A DNA stretch of 64,000 nucleotides, from assembly GCA_012934845.2 (NCBI GenBank), contig WNNJ02003298.1:1-64000 (forward strand). Direction: 5' to 3'. Positions 50,401 through 62,062 of this stretch are shown in pieces. The DNA is from Pomphorhynchus laevis. Its lineage: Eukaryota > Acanthocephala > Palaeacanthocephala > Echinorhynchida > Pomphorhynchidae. Each line of letters starts with the position of its first letter. Positions within the stretch are counted from its first letter, which is position 1. Made by a program: the position numbers and the translations under genes. Below the pieces are notes generated by a model that had not been told where the DNA came from, ran no database searches, and worked only from the letters and a program-made list of their open reading frames with translations.

Positions 50401-53400
50401 AGGAAAAAAGTGATGTGCAGTAATGATGGTTAACAGTATGTTAACCATCATTTCGGCTTCCATTGTATTTCTTAGGGTTGATGATTTTGGATTTGCACTC
50501 CGAGATATTTCAATTGGAACTCGTGTACAATAAATAAACCGACCAACGCAAATGACACGGCGGAATCAGAAATAAATATCGAGCACAAAGTTAAGGTCGA
50601 CTGATGGTAAAGTTTTACGTTTACGTTGTTGCTGACGAGATTAAAATGATCACGAGAGGGTAATATACGAAACTAAAATGAGGAAATGATCTCAACGCTT
50701 TTTTTAACGCGAAATATCAAACTATCCAATTGATCAGTTAACGTTTTTTATTTTTCTTTAAAATACCTTTTAAATTTGAACTCAATGAATTGCATGCAGC
50801 AAAAACGTTCATACCTGTAGGATTACCAGGATTGATAACTACTATTGCCTTTGGATTGCAATGTTTTTTGGCTTCATCAAATGTTTCTTGCAGACTGCTT
50901 TCATCTATACCCCAGTCTTGATCTTCATTTAAAGGATAATTTACCTAAAATACAATTTTAGATAAAAATGCTAGCGTTGAATGATATAATCGTTATTCGA
51001 CTATTTTTGATTTGCTATTTTTAATTAGACATTGACAAATGACATTCTTTTTATTTTAGCTAAAATTCAGTTGAAATAATTTTTATCTAAATAACATAAA
51101 TGAATAACCCACATTTGAGGGGTTAAAAGGGGACACAATAATATGTGTCCCCTTATTGTCATTACATTGTAAACTAGGCGGAAACAATTATTTATTTTAC
51201 AATTTAGATCCAATATTTCGGTGGCACGTGAGCACACCATAATCAAGAATTGTTCGATTGTTTGTGTACATTTATAAACCAAGAATAGACCGTTAAAAAT
51301 AATATTTTTTACTGACTATATTATTATATATTATTTTAATAATAAAAAAAAAATTATAAATATACCAAATATAATTGAACAATCCTTGATAATGGTGTGT
51401 CAACGTACAATCCAAATATTGAATCAAAATTGAAAAATAAATAATAATGTCTCTTGGCCTTATTAACAATCTAATGACAATTGGAGATACCTATTAACAA
51501 GAAAAGTGTTTTACACAAAATATAACTAAATTTCAATATTGTAATTAAATTTGTTTCGTCACTGATTAAATTTATTTCTAATTTATAAATCAAGTTAACT
51601 TTTTATAAGTTAACTGATCTGATTTATTAGTAAATGTCTCGAGATGCAAAATCGTCCACGATTTTGAATGAGTATACACTCTTTACGCCACCTAAGTTAA
51701 TTAAGAATATATTGTGTTATTAACGTTATTTATTATTTATTATGAATATAAATTAAATTATTCATTTTTTATTAATTTATAATTTACATTAATTTCATCA
51801 TTGCTGTTGTATTTAATTATATAATTTGCAATAAGTAATGAGTGTGCGTAGCAACATTTCTCGAGTAATGTTTATTATTTAAATATTTTTATTATGTACA
51901 CGTTTTTAGATCCGTAAATTTGATACGCATATATAAAGATGGATTCAAATCGGGACCAATTTGAATCTACTTTATTAATGTAATGAATTGCACTACAATC
52001 TCGGGTGTCAAATATAGTATATATAGTCAGTTATTATTTGTATATGTGTTACATAATATTTTATTTATTTAGCATTTAATGTTAACATAAAATAATATTA
52101 ATTTTATTATAATTATAATATTAAAATTATATTGTAATTATAAATATATTTATTATAATTATATTAAGATGCAAAAGTTAATCAGATCAAAGGATGAGTT
52201 AGTTATTATATATTGCCAAAGCTTTCGCCGCGTTACGGCTTCGTCAGTGGCTCATTGTATGCTATTTATTTCTCAAACTTTTTTATAATAACTAACTCAG
52301 CATTTGATCTGATTAACTTTTGCATGTTAACAACATGAAGCTGAGAGATAAGTGGACATTTAATTCTATTATAATTATATTGTTAACCTTAACAATATAA
52401 TTATAAATCATCAAATATTTTATAATTTTTTGTCACCGCGTATTTAAATTTAATTGAAATTCTTTTAAGCTATTTATTCAAAGTAAGCTATAATCCTACA
52501 AAATGGGCATAATAAGATCCGCACAAAAAAGAAACGGCCTTACTATTTATTCTAAAGCATCTATAACTCTACAAAATTGGCCAATGAAGGAGCGCTCAAA
52601 AGTTGTTTTGTTGAAGTTGATTAAGATGTAATCAACTTAATTAAATAATTTCTTATTAATTTAATATAAAATGATATCAGTTTGTTACTATTTGATTAAT
52701 TCTTCAGTCATTAATATTAAAATATTAATAATTAATATTAATATCAAATATTAATTATTAAATATTAATTATGAATATTTAATAAAATTTCATTCACTTT
52801 TTGTGAATGGAAAAAAACACGATCTGTTTCTGACAAAATTATAAAAATATTGTTAAATTATTGAATTCTTAAATTGTAATTAAAGATAAAATTATTCTTG
52901 TAAAGCAATTATGTCACCTGATAAGCCCCATGTTCTGCAATTGCTGCCGAGTACAATGGATATTGTGGTATGGGTATCATAATTCCTGTTTTATTATCCG
53001 TATTGGTGATGACTTTAAGCACGCTCTGTCATTAAACAACTTCCTTATTACGATACATTAAATTGCTATTTCGTACCCTGATTGCATCAGTAGCCCCAGC
53101 ACTGGACAGTATATTCTTATAATCACAAGAGTGACCATCCCTTTTATGTATATATTCAGCAGCATGTTCCCGTAGACATTTTATTCCCCATGCATCACTG
53201 TATGCCCCTAAATTATAACTTAAATTATCAAATTTCATCAGCAAAATATTTACCTAAACTATTTCCATCGCAGCAGCTAAGAATTTCTTGAGCTCGTTTC
53301 TTTAGATCACTCGGAATATAATCCGTATCCATTAATTTTGGAAATGTGCATGCCGCCAATAGCTGCAAAAATGAACTACATGTATAGGATGCATAACATA

Positions 53401-53750
53401 TAAACTATACCTGTCTCAGGTACGTTATTGGTTGTTGTCCTGTAGCATGGCAATCACCGATATTAGCACGGATTACGTTTGTGAACGGCTTCTTGATTCC
53501 CTTATTTTACAAAATACGGGTTTTACCTTTCAGTGTATGTGACTATCAAAAATACCTTTGCGAGTTCTTCTTGAATTTCAAGGGCTCTTAGTAGAAGTGG
53601 ACCTCTGACTTCGAATTTCATCTTTTTAACACATGGATTGACCATGTCATGTGTTATAATTTTTTCAGCAGTTAAACTCGGAATAGTTCTGTGCAATTTC
53701 CTTATGCACAATTTACGACCAGTGTTCAAAACAAAGTTATCAATTTTCAT
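44425..53750 (-). CDS. GPT: Alanine aminotransferase (glutamate-pyruvate transaminase), 13 coding exons
   Basis: PLP-dependent transfer of the amino group between alanine and 2-oxoglutarate. Exons: 53750-53556, 53500-53411, 53362-53254, 53207-53077, 53025-52918, 50944-50815, 49415-49336, 49285-49152, 47069-46961, 46919-46854, 46803-46648, 44685-44573 and 44515-44425. All junctions are GT-AG and phases agree; total 503 aa plus stop, against about 496 in vertebrate ALT1. Landmarks: [21 protein letters not shown] near the N-terminus, [10 protein letters not shown] (about 192-201), INPGNPTG (248-255), MADEVYQ with Asp280, SASKGY with the PLP lysine at 321, [20 protein letters not shown], and the GTYHFR arginine at 474. 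CGFRGGY reads CGARGGY. No clear mitochondrial presequence, so probably cytosolic. The start is the first ATG after an in-frame TGA. Introns fall in two classes, 41-57 bp and 1.4-2.1 kb; the long ones hold TE fragments. The gene looks intact. Confidence 0.95.
46200..46440 (-). mobile_element. Penelope-like element GIY-YIG endonuclease fragment in an ALT intron
   Basis: The minus strand reads [29 protein letters not shown], then in a shifted frame [23 protein letters not shown]. The spacing of Ile-Tyr and Val-Tyr-Ile-Gly, the following Arg (LKVRIREQ), and the downstream AxH-x-x-x-x-x-H-x-I-x-F pattern are those of the GIY-YIG nuclease at the end of Penelope-like elements. It is isolated, broken, and lies in the intron between exons 11 and 12. 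It belongs to an endonuclease-bearing family, unlike the common AT-rich PLE here. Confidence 0.78.
48653..49115 (-). mobile_element. Penelope-like element RT fragment in an ALT intron
   Basis: Decayed minus-strand match to the common PLE (YIDDIC block to the STLYTNL region). Its edge carries the TTTGAAGA-A-(C)TGCATGGTGAAAC hairpin at 48653-48680, as at 24442. It ends about 40 bp from ALT exon 8, within the 2.1-kb intron 8. Confidence 0.7.
49420..50810. other. ALT intron 6 content
   Basis: The 1.4-kb intron includes a stretch (49650-49950) of more even base composition and a 67-residue plus-strand frame at 49982-50185. Neither matches a family I know. A 14-bp perfect hairpin (AATGATGGTTAACA and its complement) lies at about 50423-50454. 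Confidence 0.35.
52170..52326. mobile_element. Foldback element with ~40-bp terminal inverted repeats in an ALT intron
   Basis: The ends, about 52170-52208 and 52285-52326, are reverse complements with two mismatches (ATGCAAAAGTTAATCAGATC at the tip). Between them, on the minus strand, lies CTGACGA-A-GCCG...CGGC-GAAAGC, the PLE-type ribozyme-like hairpin with four G/C pairs. It is compact, about 157 bp, and lies in ALT intron 5. Confidence 0.85.
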
Positions 53751-54940
53751 TTTCGTTTTACCTACATAAGCATTGTTTTTATTAAAAATAAAAACAACAT
53801 TTTGAAATCAAACAATAAAATATTTTTTTACTAATAAAATATTTAAACGTTCATTATTTCGATTGAACGCCATACATCAGTATCTAAAATCAGTGAGATA
53901 AAATCAGCAGATAATTTGTCTAATGCAAATTAAATTTTAATAGACATATAATTTGTGATATACATTTTAATACATAGAATTTTTTAATTTTAATATAATA
54001 TATATTCCTTACCTATACAAATATAATAGTCAATTTAAGTGCACGCATAAATACAAAACATATGATATAAAACCTCATTTTCTTTAAGAAATTTTAACTG
54101 TATTTTATAACATAAAATATATTATATATTTTATGAAAAATGTATAATATATTTTATATTTTAAAACGAATTTAAGAAATGTTAACATAACTGATAAAAT
54201 TCAAGATTAATCTAAGATGTACATGTAGAAATATGTCGAGAAATAGTGTATCCACGGAAGAATTCGCATTATTCGTTTATCCATTAAAACAATCAAAGTA
54301 AAGTTTATTTCATTAAATGCAAAAGATAGTTCAAATCTTGAGATGCGTGTTTCCTAAGAAGTGTCGTCAATATTTTTACTTATTAAATATTCTGATATTA
54401 TATTGGCCGCTTTTATATTTCCAATGCCAATGCACTTAAATAAAGTAGAATTTACTTACGATAACAAACTTACTTATTCTATTTACTATCTGTTTCCTTG
54501 CAAAATCCGCTGTAATACTAATTTATACTGTGCAACCTAAAAAGGGTGAAACTATAACGCTATATTTAAAGATAATTTCTACCTTTCTATTGGCACACCC
54601 GGGTTGTTTCTTAAATCAGATTTATTTTTCTTCAAATGATTCAAGCAAATAAAAATATATTTTATCCTTATCGCTTCAGTTTTGTAAGGAGAGTGCTGTT
54701 ATAAAACCAGGTATTTTGACTAGAAAATCGGAATCCTTGCATTTTCTTATTTTATAAACCCTAAATGATATTTACTGAAAATTATCGATGATGTAAACAA
54801 AAGTTGGTCAAGAATTTACAATCGTTCTAAAATTAGAGTCATATTTTAATTACGTAAATTATGTGAAGGACGTAATGTTGTGTGCAGGTTTAAACTGAAG
54901 TGGATTAAAGTCACTTTTTTGAAATGGAATAATAATTCCA
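53751..54940. other. 5' flank of the ALT gene
   Basis: AT-rich. Immediately upstream of the ALT start, a TTATGTAG|GTAAAACG context could be the 3' splice site of an untranslated first exon. I see no certain promoter elements and no other gene. Confidence 0.35.
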
Positions 54941-54944
54941 TGCC

Positions 54945-55445
54945 TTAAAATAAAAGAAATAGTAAAATATATACATCAACATAATAATATTAGAAATAAA
55001 TTTAAAATCAATTAGTGAACAAATTTATCCAGAAAGCCTTAATCTTAATAAAACCAATATTAATGATAAAGAAGATGTATATCTAGATATACTTTGTATT
55101 AGAATAAGATACTAGATAGTTATTTCAGAGGAATTACACCATTAGCATGTATTTGACCCCGCTGCTATGTTGGGTAGAGGAGTTAGGGGCCGAAACTTGA
55201 TAACATAGCAGTTCCTCTTGATGACCTCTAATCCTTATTCTGACACAACGTCTGTTATTTATTAGTCAATTCATAAAAATGACGTTTGTTTTAAATTTCA
55301 TTTTTTTAACTTGATTTAAATTATAGAAAATCTAAAAACGATTATTAATTTTATTATTTAATTATTAAATTTTGATTTTGCATTAATATGTTTTGTTTAT
55401 TTTATCATTATATTAAATACGTAGACTCCGTTAGCTGATTTGATA
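54945..55445 (+). mobile_element. Penelope-like element 3' end, rearranged (copy D)
   Basis: The C-terminal thumb piece (KEIVKYIHQHNNIRNKFK) precedes a mid-RT piece (SEQIYPESLNLNKTNINDKEDVYLDI), the reverse of their order in the intact element. The complete 3' noncoding tail with its conserved CTGCTATG...CATAGCAG stem follows, and the terminus lies at about 55420-55445. It is an internally rearranged, RT-dead copy. Confidence 0.82.
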
Positions 55446-56067
55446 ATTATTCACTAAAAGTTGCAATGCCATTATCAGTAACACAATAACAAAATCGATC
55501 AAAATATTGATAAAAACTGTGCATCACGTGATACATAGTTCATATATTACATAAATATAAATTTAGTGGCATATATATCAATCTTTAATAAAATTTATAA
55601 TACAATAATTTTTGTTTCTTTGTATATTAAATGTTAATATTAAATGTGTATTAATTAAAAGGTTTGGTTGTTGTATAATCCTCAAAATAATCTTTCAGTT
55701 TATCAATGATTCATTTGAATTTTTTTGGCAGTAATTTTGAAATTATTAAAATAACAAATGAAACGGAAAGCTTAAACTAATGTAATTAATCTGCCAGACT
55801 CTAGGAGACACTTTATATCAGGATGTACGAAAGAAACAATATTTGATAAAATATATCTAATAAATTAATTTTATTTTTTAAAATTAAAAAATATTATTAA
55901 TAAAATAATTATGTATATAAGTCTATGTATCCGCATAACCTTTTCGGTAGTAATTGAAATGAAGAAAGAAATATTGCAGTGAGTAAACAAGTAGTAAAAA
56001 GTATTAATACATATTAATACTTCAATATAAATTTAGATCTTCAATCTAAATTAATAAAATAATAATA
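55446..56067. other. AT-rich spacer between two PLE copies
   Basis: No coding or repeat feature is supported. Copies D (plus) and E (minus) point their 3' ends at each other across this interval. Confidence 0.45.
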
Positions 56068-58330
56068 AATTAAATCAGCTAACTGAGTCTACGTATTTAA
56101 TATAATTATAAAATAAACAAACATAAAATGCTAAATCAAAATTTAATAATTAAATAATAAAATTAATAATTGCTTTTAGATTTTCTATAATTTAAATCAA
56201 GTTAAAATAAAAAATTGAAATTTTAAATAAACCTCATTTTTATGAACTAACTAATAAATAACAGACGTTGTATCAGAATAAGGATTAGATGTCATCAGGA
56301 GGATTTTCTATGCTATCAGGTTTCGGCCACTAACTCCTCTACCCAACATAGTAGCGGGGCCAAATACATGCTTATGATGTATTTCCTCTGAAATAACTAT
56401 CTAGTATCTTATTCTAATACAAAGTATATTATTTATTATCCATCCATAAAAATTTTCCGCTAATGATTTTAAATTTATTCTTTATATTATTGTGTTGATT
56501 TATACATTTTACTATTTTCTGCTTGATGTTATTTTTATAGTAACCTAGTTTAAAATATGTATCTATAAAATTATTTAAATGATTTTGAAGAAAGCCAATA
56601 TCATTACATATTGTTGCAATTCTTAAAATTTCATTATTTAATGTATTATATTTTATATTATATGGTATGCATGAATGCTCATGCAAAAATATGTTTCTTG
56701 TAAATTTAAATATGTCATCTTTACGATATAAATTAATAGTAGTTTTAGTTAATGTTAATTTAATGTTCATATCTAGATATACACCTTCTTTATCATTAAT
56801 ATTGGTTTTGTTAAGAATAAGGCTTTCTGGATAAATGTGTTCACTAATTGAATAAAAATTATTAGAATTATATACACATATATCATCAATGTATCGAAAC
56901 ATATATTTCATATATTTATATAGTTTAGATTTAGTTTTTACACAGTTATGAACAAATTCATATTCTATAAAGCTTAAAAACAACTCAGCTATAATTGGGC
57001 TACTATTACCTCCATTGGAACATCTTTTATTTGTTTAAATATAAATGTCCCTAACTTCAAATAATTTTGATGTATCACAATATTTAAGGATTCTATTAAT
57101 TCAATTTTATCCATATCTTTATATTTACTTGATGGTTTAATTTTTGTTAGATAGGCGTTATAATTATTATAACATATATATGTATATCTTTTTCCGCATA
57201 TAAGGTTAATTAATTTTACTAACGCTTCTTTAATATATACTAAATCTATATTTGTATAAAGCGTACTAAAATCGTATTTATTTATATTCTGAAATTTTAT
57301 TCCTTTTGTCTGTGCTAAAAATTCTTTTGTAGAATTAATACTGAAATAGTGTTTTATACCAGTATTAATTTCGATTACGTTGCAATATTTTTTAAAGTGT
57401 GCTTCAATTACTTTAAGTATTTTATTCATATAGAAAGAAAGTGGTTTTAATGTACATTTAAACGCACTACACATGAACCTAGGTTTTATTGGATTTTTAT
57501 GTAATTTTGGATTCCAATATAATATAGGTATAGTTTTATTATCTAATTCAACCTTTATACCCTTTTTATCCATTATAGAACCGTTACTTGTAATAATTGT
57601 TTCTAAACTCAACTCACTACGTTCATATGTTGGATTTACATTTAAATCATTAGAATTAACCTCTTTCATTAGTATATCATAATAAAGCTTTTTGCATATG
57701 AAGACAAAGTTATTACTAGCTTTATCAATAGTTGTTATTATATAGTTATCCTTTAATTTAGTAAGTTCTTTTTACATATCTTTATTAATTTTATCTGTCT
57801 TTTTATAATTGTTTGTTATTTTCATTTTATTTTTAATTTTATCAAATATATAATCTTTCCAAATTTTTATCTTAGATATATTCGAACTTTCACTATTAAT
57901 CAGATTACTAAAGTAATCATTTGTGTTATTATATAACGAATTGTAAATTTTATTTTTGTCGTCGTTATTATTTAATCTTTATTTATACCCTTTTGATAGC
58001 AGCTTTCTTAATTCACAATTTTCAATTAATTCTAGATTATGATTGCATATATGTTCATTTATTTTATCAAAACTAAGACTTTTACAATTGCATTCTGTTT
58101 CTAATATTATCGTTACATATTGATTTTAATTCTTTATTATAATTACAAATTTTTCGTCCTAATGGTGGTAGGAGTTTATACCTTATTTTAGGAATATATT
58201 TACTTAAATCTGACCATATTATTTCTTTACTTTTAGAATTATTTAAAAGCCCCTCGATATTAAAAGTCTGCTATATTTATGTTATCTATACATTTATTAA
58301 ATTATTTATTATATGAGTGTATATATGTTC
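56068..58330 (-). mobile_element. Penelope-like element copy E, the longest
   Basis: Reading from 58330 down: a lysine/asparagine-rich N-terminal part, the KLKDNYIITTIDKASNNFVFICKKLYYDIL block (the PLE region that precedes the RT), and SLETIITSNGSIMDKKGIKVELD. Then come NPKLHKNPIKPRF, the palm, VPMG, the FRYIDDICVY catalytic box (about 56900) and the thumb ending SGKFLWMDNK. A noncoding tail runs to the terminus at 56068. Two frames, 57669-56989 and 56983-56429, cover most of the RT. No GIY-YIG domain is seen at either end, so the family appears endonuclease-deficient or carries one only at an N-terminus lost here. Confidence 0.9.
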
Positions 58331-58739
58331 ATTTATTTATAAAAAGTAAGACTTATTATTTCGCATCACTAAAGGCAGTCTCGCTTTCCTAACTGGAATA
58401 GTTTAATATCGAAATTATAGGTTAACCCCATTTGAGGGTAACCTTGTTATTGTGAAAAATAAATTAATCTCTCATTAAAAAATAATTATATAATAGTAAT
58501 ATATATTAATAATATTATATAATAGGTTAGATTAATATATGCTTTACAAACCGTTAATGCTTTACAACACTGCAGAGAAACCGTATCGATAAAGAATTAA
58601 AGAATTGGTTGTTAAACATTATGGTCAAACGGAATGCTGCGCTTACGAATGGAGAACACAAAATTATTGCAAATTATTTTATTCTTCTTTACTCTTTATT
58701 ATTATATAATTTTTTTCAAAATTAATTTTTTTTATTTTA

Positions 58740-58896
58740 TAATTTTTTTAAACCAAAATTTATTATTGATAACAGACAATTACAATTTACGGGTTACCCG
58801 CAAATAAGCTCTTATATTGTTAACACTATTAAACTTAGAACTTATTTGTGATTTTGTGTAGCATTTTATTATTATATAATTTTTTTAAATAATAAA
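58740..58896 (-). repeat. Extra fragment of the 38.8-kb flank
   Basis: ACAGACAATTACAATTTAC and GTAACACTATTAAACTTAG-like stretches match the sequence just beyond the LINE end at 38810-38900 and the copy at 59345-59410. It is a second, diverged piece of the duplicated flank. Confidence 0.75.
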
Positions 58897-59710
58897 AAAA
58901 TTCAAAATGATAGCACTGAGAAGACAACTAGTATTCCATATGTACAGCAGTCAAACACCGCTAATATTCATCAGTCTCTAATACAATCGTATAACATTCA
59001 AAAGGGAGAATTAAATTATCCTGCAGCTTATAGTGGATGCCCATTTTGCAACCATCAATTTTACCGTGGAAACGCTCGCTTTTATCCGATCAGATTACCA
59101 TTTTGGAAGAATCATATGCTGCCGATGCATGTGTATTAACTAAAAAATATAAGTTAGCATTTTTGAACAGTTGGCTAGAAAAATAAAATCGAATTAAATT
59201 AGTTTTTTGAAATTACAATTAAATTGCAGTATAAAAATAAATTAATTTGTAAAAATATAAATTTACATTTCTTTTCCAAAAAAGCTATTTAAATCATTTA
59301 ATAATTATTGAATAATATTTTTAAACCAAAATTTATTATTGATAACAGACAATTACAATTTACTGGTTACCCGCAAATAAGCTCTTATATTGTTATCATT
59401 ATTAAACTTAGAACGTTATTTGTGATTTCGTGTGATTATTGGTTGTTGCTTTCTGACATGTCTGCTTTCTGACATGCGTAAGGTTTCATCCTTATTGACA
59501 TTGAAACAGTCTTTGCAATAAGGTTTGAGATCCTTGATCGTAGGGTTCGTATACAATCTATGTACGAAGAATGAGTGCGAGTGGATATCTGACTTGATAT
59601 TTGTTTTAGTACAGCGTTCATTGTCGGACCCATCCCTCCTGTGGTCGATAATATAATCGGATGAAAGGATTCATGCTCAACTTTCACTATTCGCTCACAT
59701 TATATTTTAA
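58896..59710 (-). repeat. Inverted duplication of 38520-39333
   Basis: Coordinate x here matches about 98229-x at 38.5-39.3 kb, reverse-complemented and nearly identical. It contains the LINE end (83-residue frame 59436-59687, identical in protein to 38542-38793) and exon 2 of the small secreted protein (about 58900-59143, plus strand). Exon 1 and the intron are missing, so the exon 2 copy is a pseudogene. Confidence 0.93.
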
Positions 59711-59711
59711 T

Positions 59712-59910
59712 GTGAGTTAAATTATCCTGCAGCTTATAGTGGATGCCCATTTTGCAAACATCAATTTTACCGTGGAAACGCTCGCTTTTATCCGATCAGA
59801 TTTCCATTTTGGAAGAATCATATGCTGCCGATGCATGTGTATTAACTAAAAAATATAAGTTAGCATTTTTGAACAGTTGGCTAGAAAAATAAAATCGAAT
59901 TTATTATTAT
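59712..59910 (+). pseudogene. Third copy of secreted-protein exon 2
   Basis: From GAGTTAAATTATCCTGCAGC to the GGCTAGAAAAATAAAATCG flank, this repeats 58986-59190, with a few substitutions. The encoded tail still reads CPFC and RFYPIR but lacks any upstream exon. It directly follows the inverted duplication, as if a template switch had restarted within it. Confidence 0.85.
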
Positions 59911-59943
59911 ATAATTTTTTTAAATAATAAATTTATTATTTAC

Positions 59944-60186
59944 TCATAAAACGTTTGAGGCAAGCCTTGCTAAGCATATAGATAGTTTGCCTCGCATGTC
60001 GCCGATTACTTCATGGTACGAAGTAGACTTTCTAGCTGATATCCTTCGCGCTATACTTTTCATTAAAGAGTCTGCTGCCGGTCCTATTCCCCCGCTTGTT
60101 GAAAACGCCAACGGAATGAATAACCCGTTATCAATTTCTTTTATTCGTTCCTGGTATTTTGAAATTTTGCAAAATAATAATATCAA
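59944..60186 (-). mobile_element. LINE C-terminal fragment, related family
   Basis: The frame reads ERIKEIDNGLFIPLAFSTSGGIGPAADSLMKSIARRISARKSTSYHEVIGDMRGKLS. This is the same closing block (ST-x-GG-x-GP) as the element at 38.5 kb, but clearly a different family member. Confidence 0.8.
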
Positions 60187-60499
60187 TAATAGAATATCAA
60201 TAATAATATAAAATGATTATCAATGATTTATTTAGTTCTTTTGACACTAATTTTAATAATTTTGACAACAATTTTAAAGTTCGGAACGAACTTTATTTGA
60301 TACTTGCGTTTTTAACGTTTTCGCTCTATTCAACCTATCGAAATCCGCAAAGGCTGATTTTAAATACCACGAAACACTTACATTTGCCGAGAATTAGGGT
60401 AGATTAATTGTCATAGAGAGGGCGAATTTCGCATCTATCGTGTTACCGTGTTTTGGTGGAAAATTAAAATCATCTGCAATGTTAATTCAGATAATTGCA

Positions 60500-60693
60500 C
60501 AAAAATGGCAATAAAAAACAACCATTCCTACCACTCAGAAGGATTGACAAATTTACGGTCAAACATTGGAATTCAGCTGGCACGCTCAATTATGTGTATT
60601 CGTGGTCTTCGTTCTGTTCGACGTCGGACTGCAAACTCAATGAAAAATGAAGTGTACGGGTATTTGTACTCGGTGTTTCGACTTTGTTTGTAA
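60500..60693 (+). mobile_element. LINE C-terminal fragment, third family member
   Basis: Plus-strand frame with NNHSYHSEGLTNLRSNIGIQLARSIMCIRGLRSVRR. This matches the end of the same class of RT protein, where a helical segment closes with CIRG-x-RS. No upstream domains are present. Confidence 0.65.
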
Positions 60694-60764
60694 TAAATGA
60701 TTTTTGATTAAAAAAATTATTAATTAATTTAAAAAATTAATTAAAATAATTAAATTAATCAAGG

Positions 60765-61215
60765 ATCTACCGCTCAATCATTCGCCCTGTGGCTATGTAC
60801 GGCACAGAGTGCTTGCCTATTACCAAGGCAGCGGAACGACGCTTTGCGGTCATGGAGACGAAAATGCTGCGGTGGATAAGCGGAATTATCCGGCATGGCC
60901 ACGTGAGAAATATGGACATCATCCGAAGATTCGGCGTCGCTCGTAAATAAAATGCAAGGGGCCAGACTTAGGTGGTATGGCCACGTGTTGCGGAGTGAAA
61001 ATTATTCCCTTGCAAAGACCGCCTTAAAGTATGAGATCATAGGCAAACGCCCGAGAGGTCGACCCAAGCACCGATGGTTAGATGGCCTTCACACAGATCT
61101 CAAGGCAGCTGGACTTCACCCAGACCAAGCCGAAAATAGAGTGAAATGGAGGGCTAAATCTGACATAGCCGACCCTGCCTCAAAGCGGGACAAAGGCTGC
61201 AGAATAAGAAGAATT
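60765..61215 (+). mobile_element. RTE-type LINE, 3' coding fragment
   Basis: Pieces read RSIIRPVAMYGTECLPITKAAERRFAVMETKMLRWISGIIRHGHVRNMDIIRRFGVA, then GARLRWYGHVLRSENYSLAKTALKYEIIGKRPRGRPKHRWLDGLHTDLKAAGLHPDQAENRVKWRAKSDIADPA. This is the post-RT C-terminal region of RTE-like LINEs (MLRW..G, RLRWYGHV.R, G.RPRGRPK.RW.D, DP). One frame break lies near 60950. GC content is about half, against about a quarter around it, pointing to a recent or foreign origin. A GAATTAAATTAAATTAATT tail follows. Confidence 0.85.
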
Positions 61216-61914
61216 AAATTAAATTAATTAATAATTTCTAATTATTAAAAAAATTAAAAATTTATTTAATAATTAGAAAAGCGACGATACATTTAAAAGC
61301 AACATATGTGAGGAAATGCTATACGATGTTCACGATAAAGTGGTACAAGAGTTGGGAGATCGTTATATAAAGACGTATCTAACTTATAATAATTAACAAA
61401 CATTTGAACACTTGAGGACAGTATAATTTCCACTGTATGTTTTCTAAATAAATCTCATCTTAAAAAATTATGTAATAATTATTATTAGTATCCAATTAAG
61501 TTGGATCAAATTTTTTGCTTAAAAGGAAACACAGGTTACTCGGTCGTATGTCGACGTAATTAGCTCTATAAGAAGACGTATTGGTATCGCATGGTCCAAT
61601 TTAATTGAATTTTCATATTAATAACAACTTTATCTACGATATAGCTCGTGGCTAAACATAAAGTCACACTTTAATTTATAAACGCTTTTTTGTCTTCAAA
61701 AACAAATTATTCTTTCAAAAAAAGAAAATTATTATGATGCGAGACACGATAATCTAGTAAATTGAAGAGGTTTTAATGATAAAAAATACCAGTATTGCAT
61801 TGCAAATGTTCAATACAAATACATAAAAATACATATTAAAAATAAATAGAGTATATATAGCAAACTAATCAAATAGTTTATAATATAAAATAAAATATAC
61901 AAAATGAAATAAGT
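61216..61914. other. No gene seen
   Basis: AT-rich sequence without coding or repeat signals that I can support. Confidence 0.4.
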
Positions 61915-62062
61915 CATTAGCATGTATTTGGTTCCGCTGCTATGTTGGGTCGATGAATATGATCCAAAACCTGATAGTATGGCAGCCTTCTGATGACCTA
62001 TAATCCATATTCTAATACAGCGTCTGTTATTTATTACTCAATTCATAAAAATGGGCTTTTAT
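61915..62062 (+). mobile_element. Penelope-like element 3'-tail fragment, older subfamily
   Basis: CATTAGCATGTATTTGGTTCC, CTGCTATGTTGGGT, AAAACCTGATAGTATGGCAG and CTGATGACCTATAATCC match the PLE noncoding tail in diverged form. The CTGCTATG stem partner has changed to TATGGCAG, which keeps pairing through G-U wobbles. Confidence 0.75.

Noticed and set aside
59436-59687. 83-residue ORF as a conserved host gene, because it occurs twice identically
   Set aside because: It is the C-terminal block of a LINE-type protein carried in the inverted duplication.
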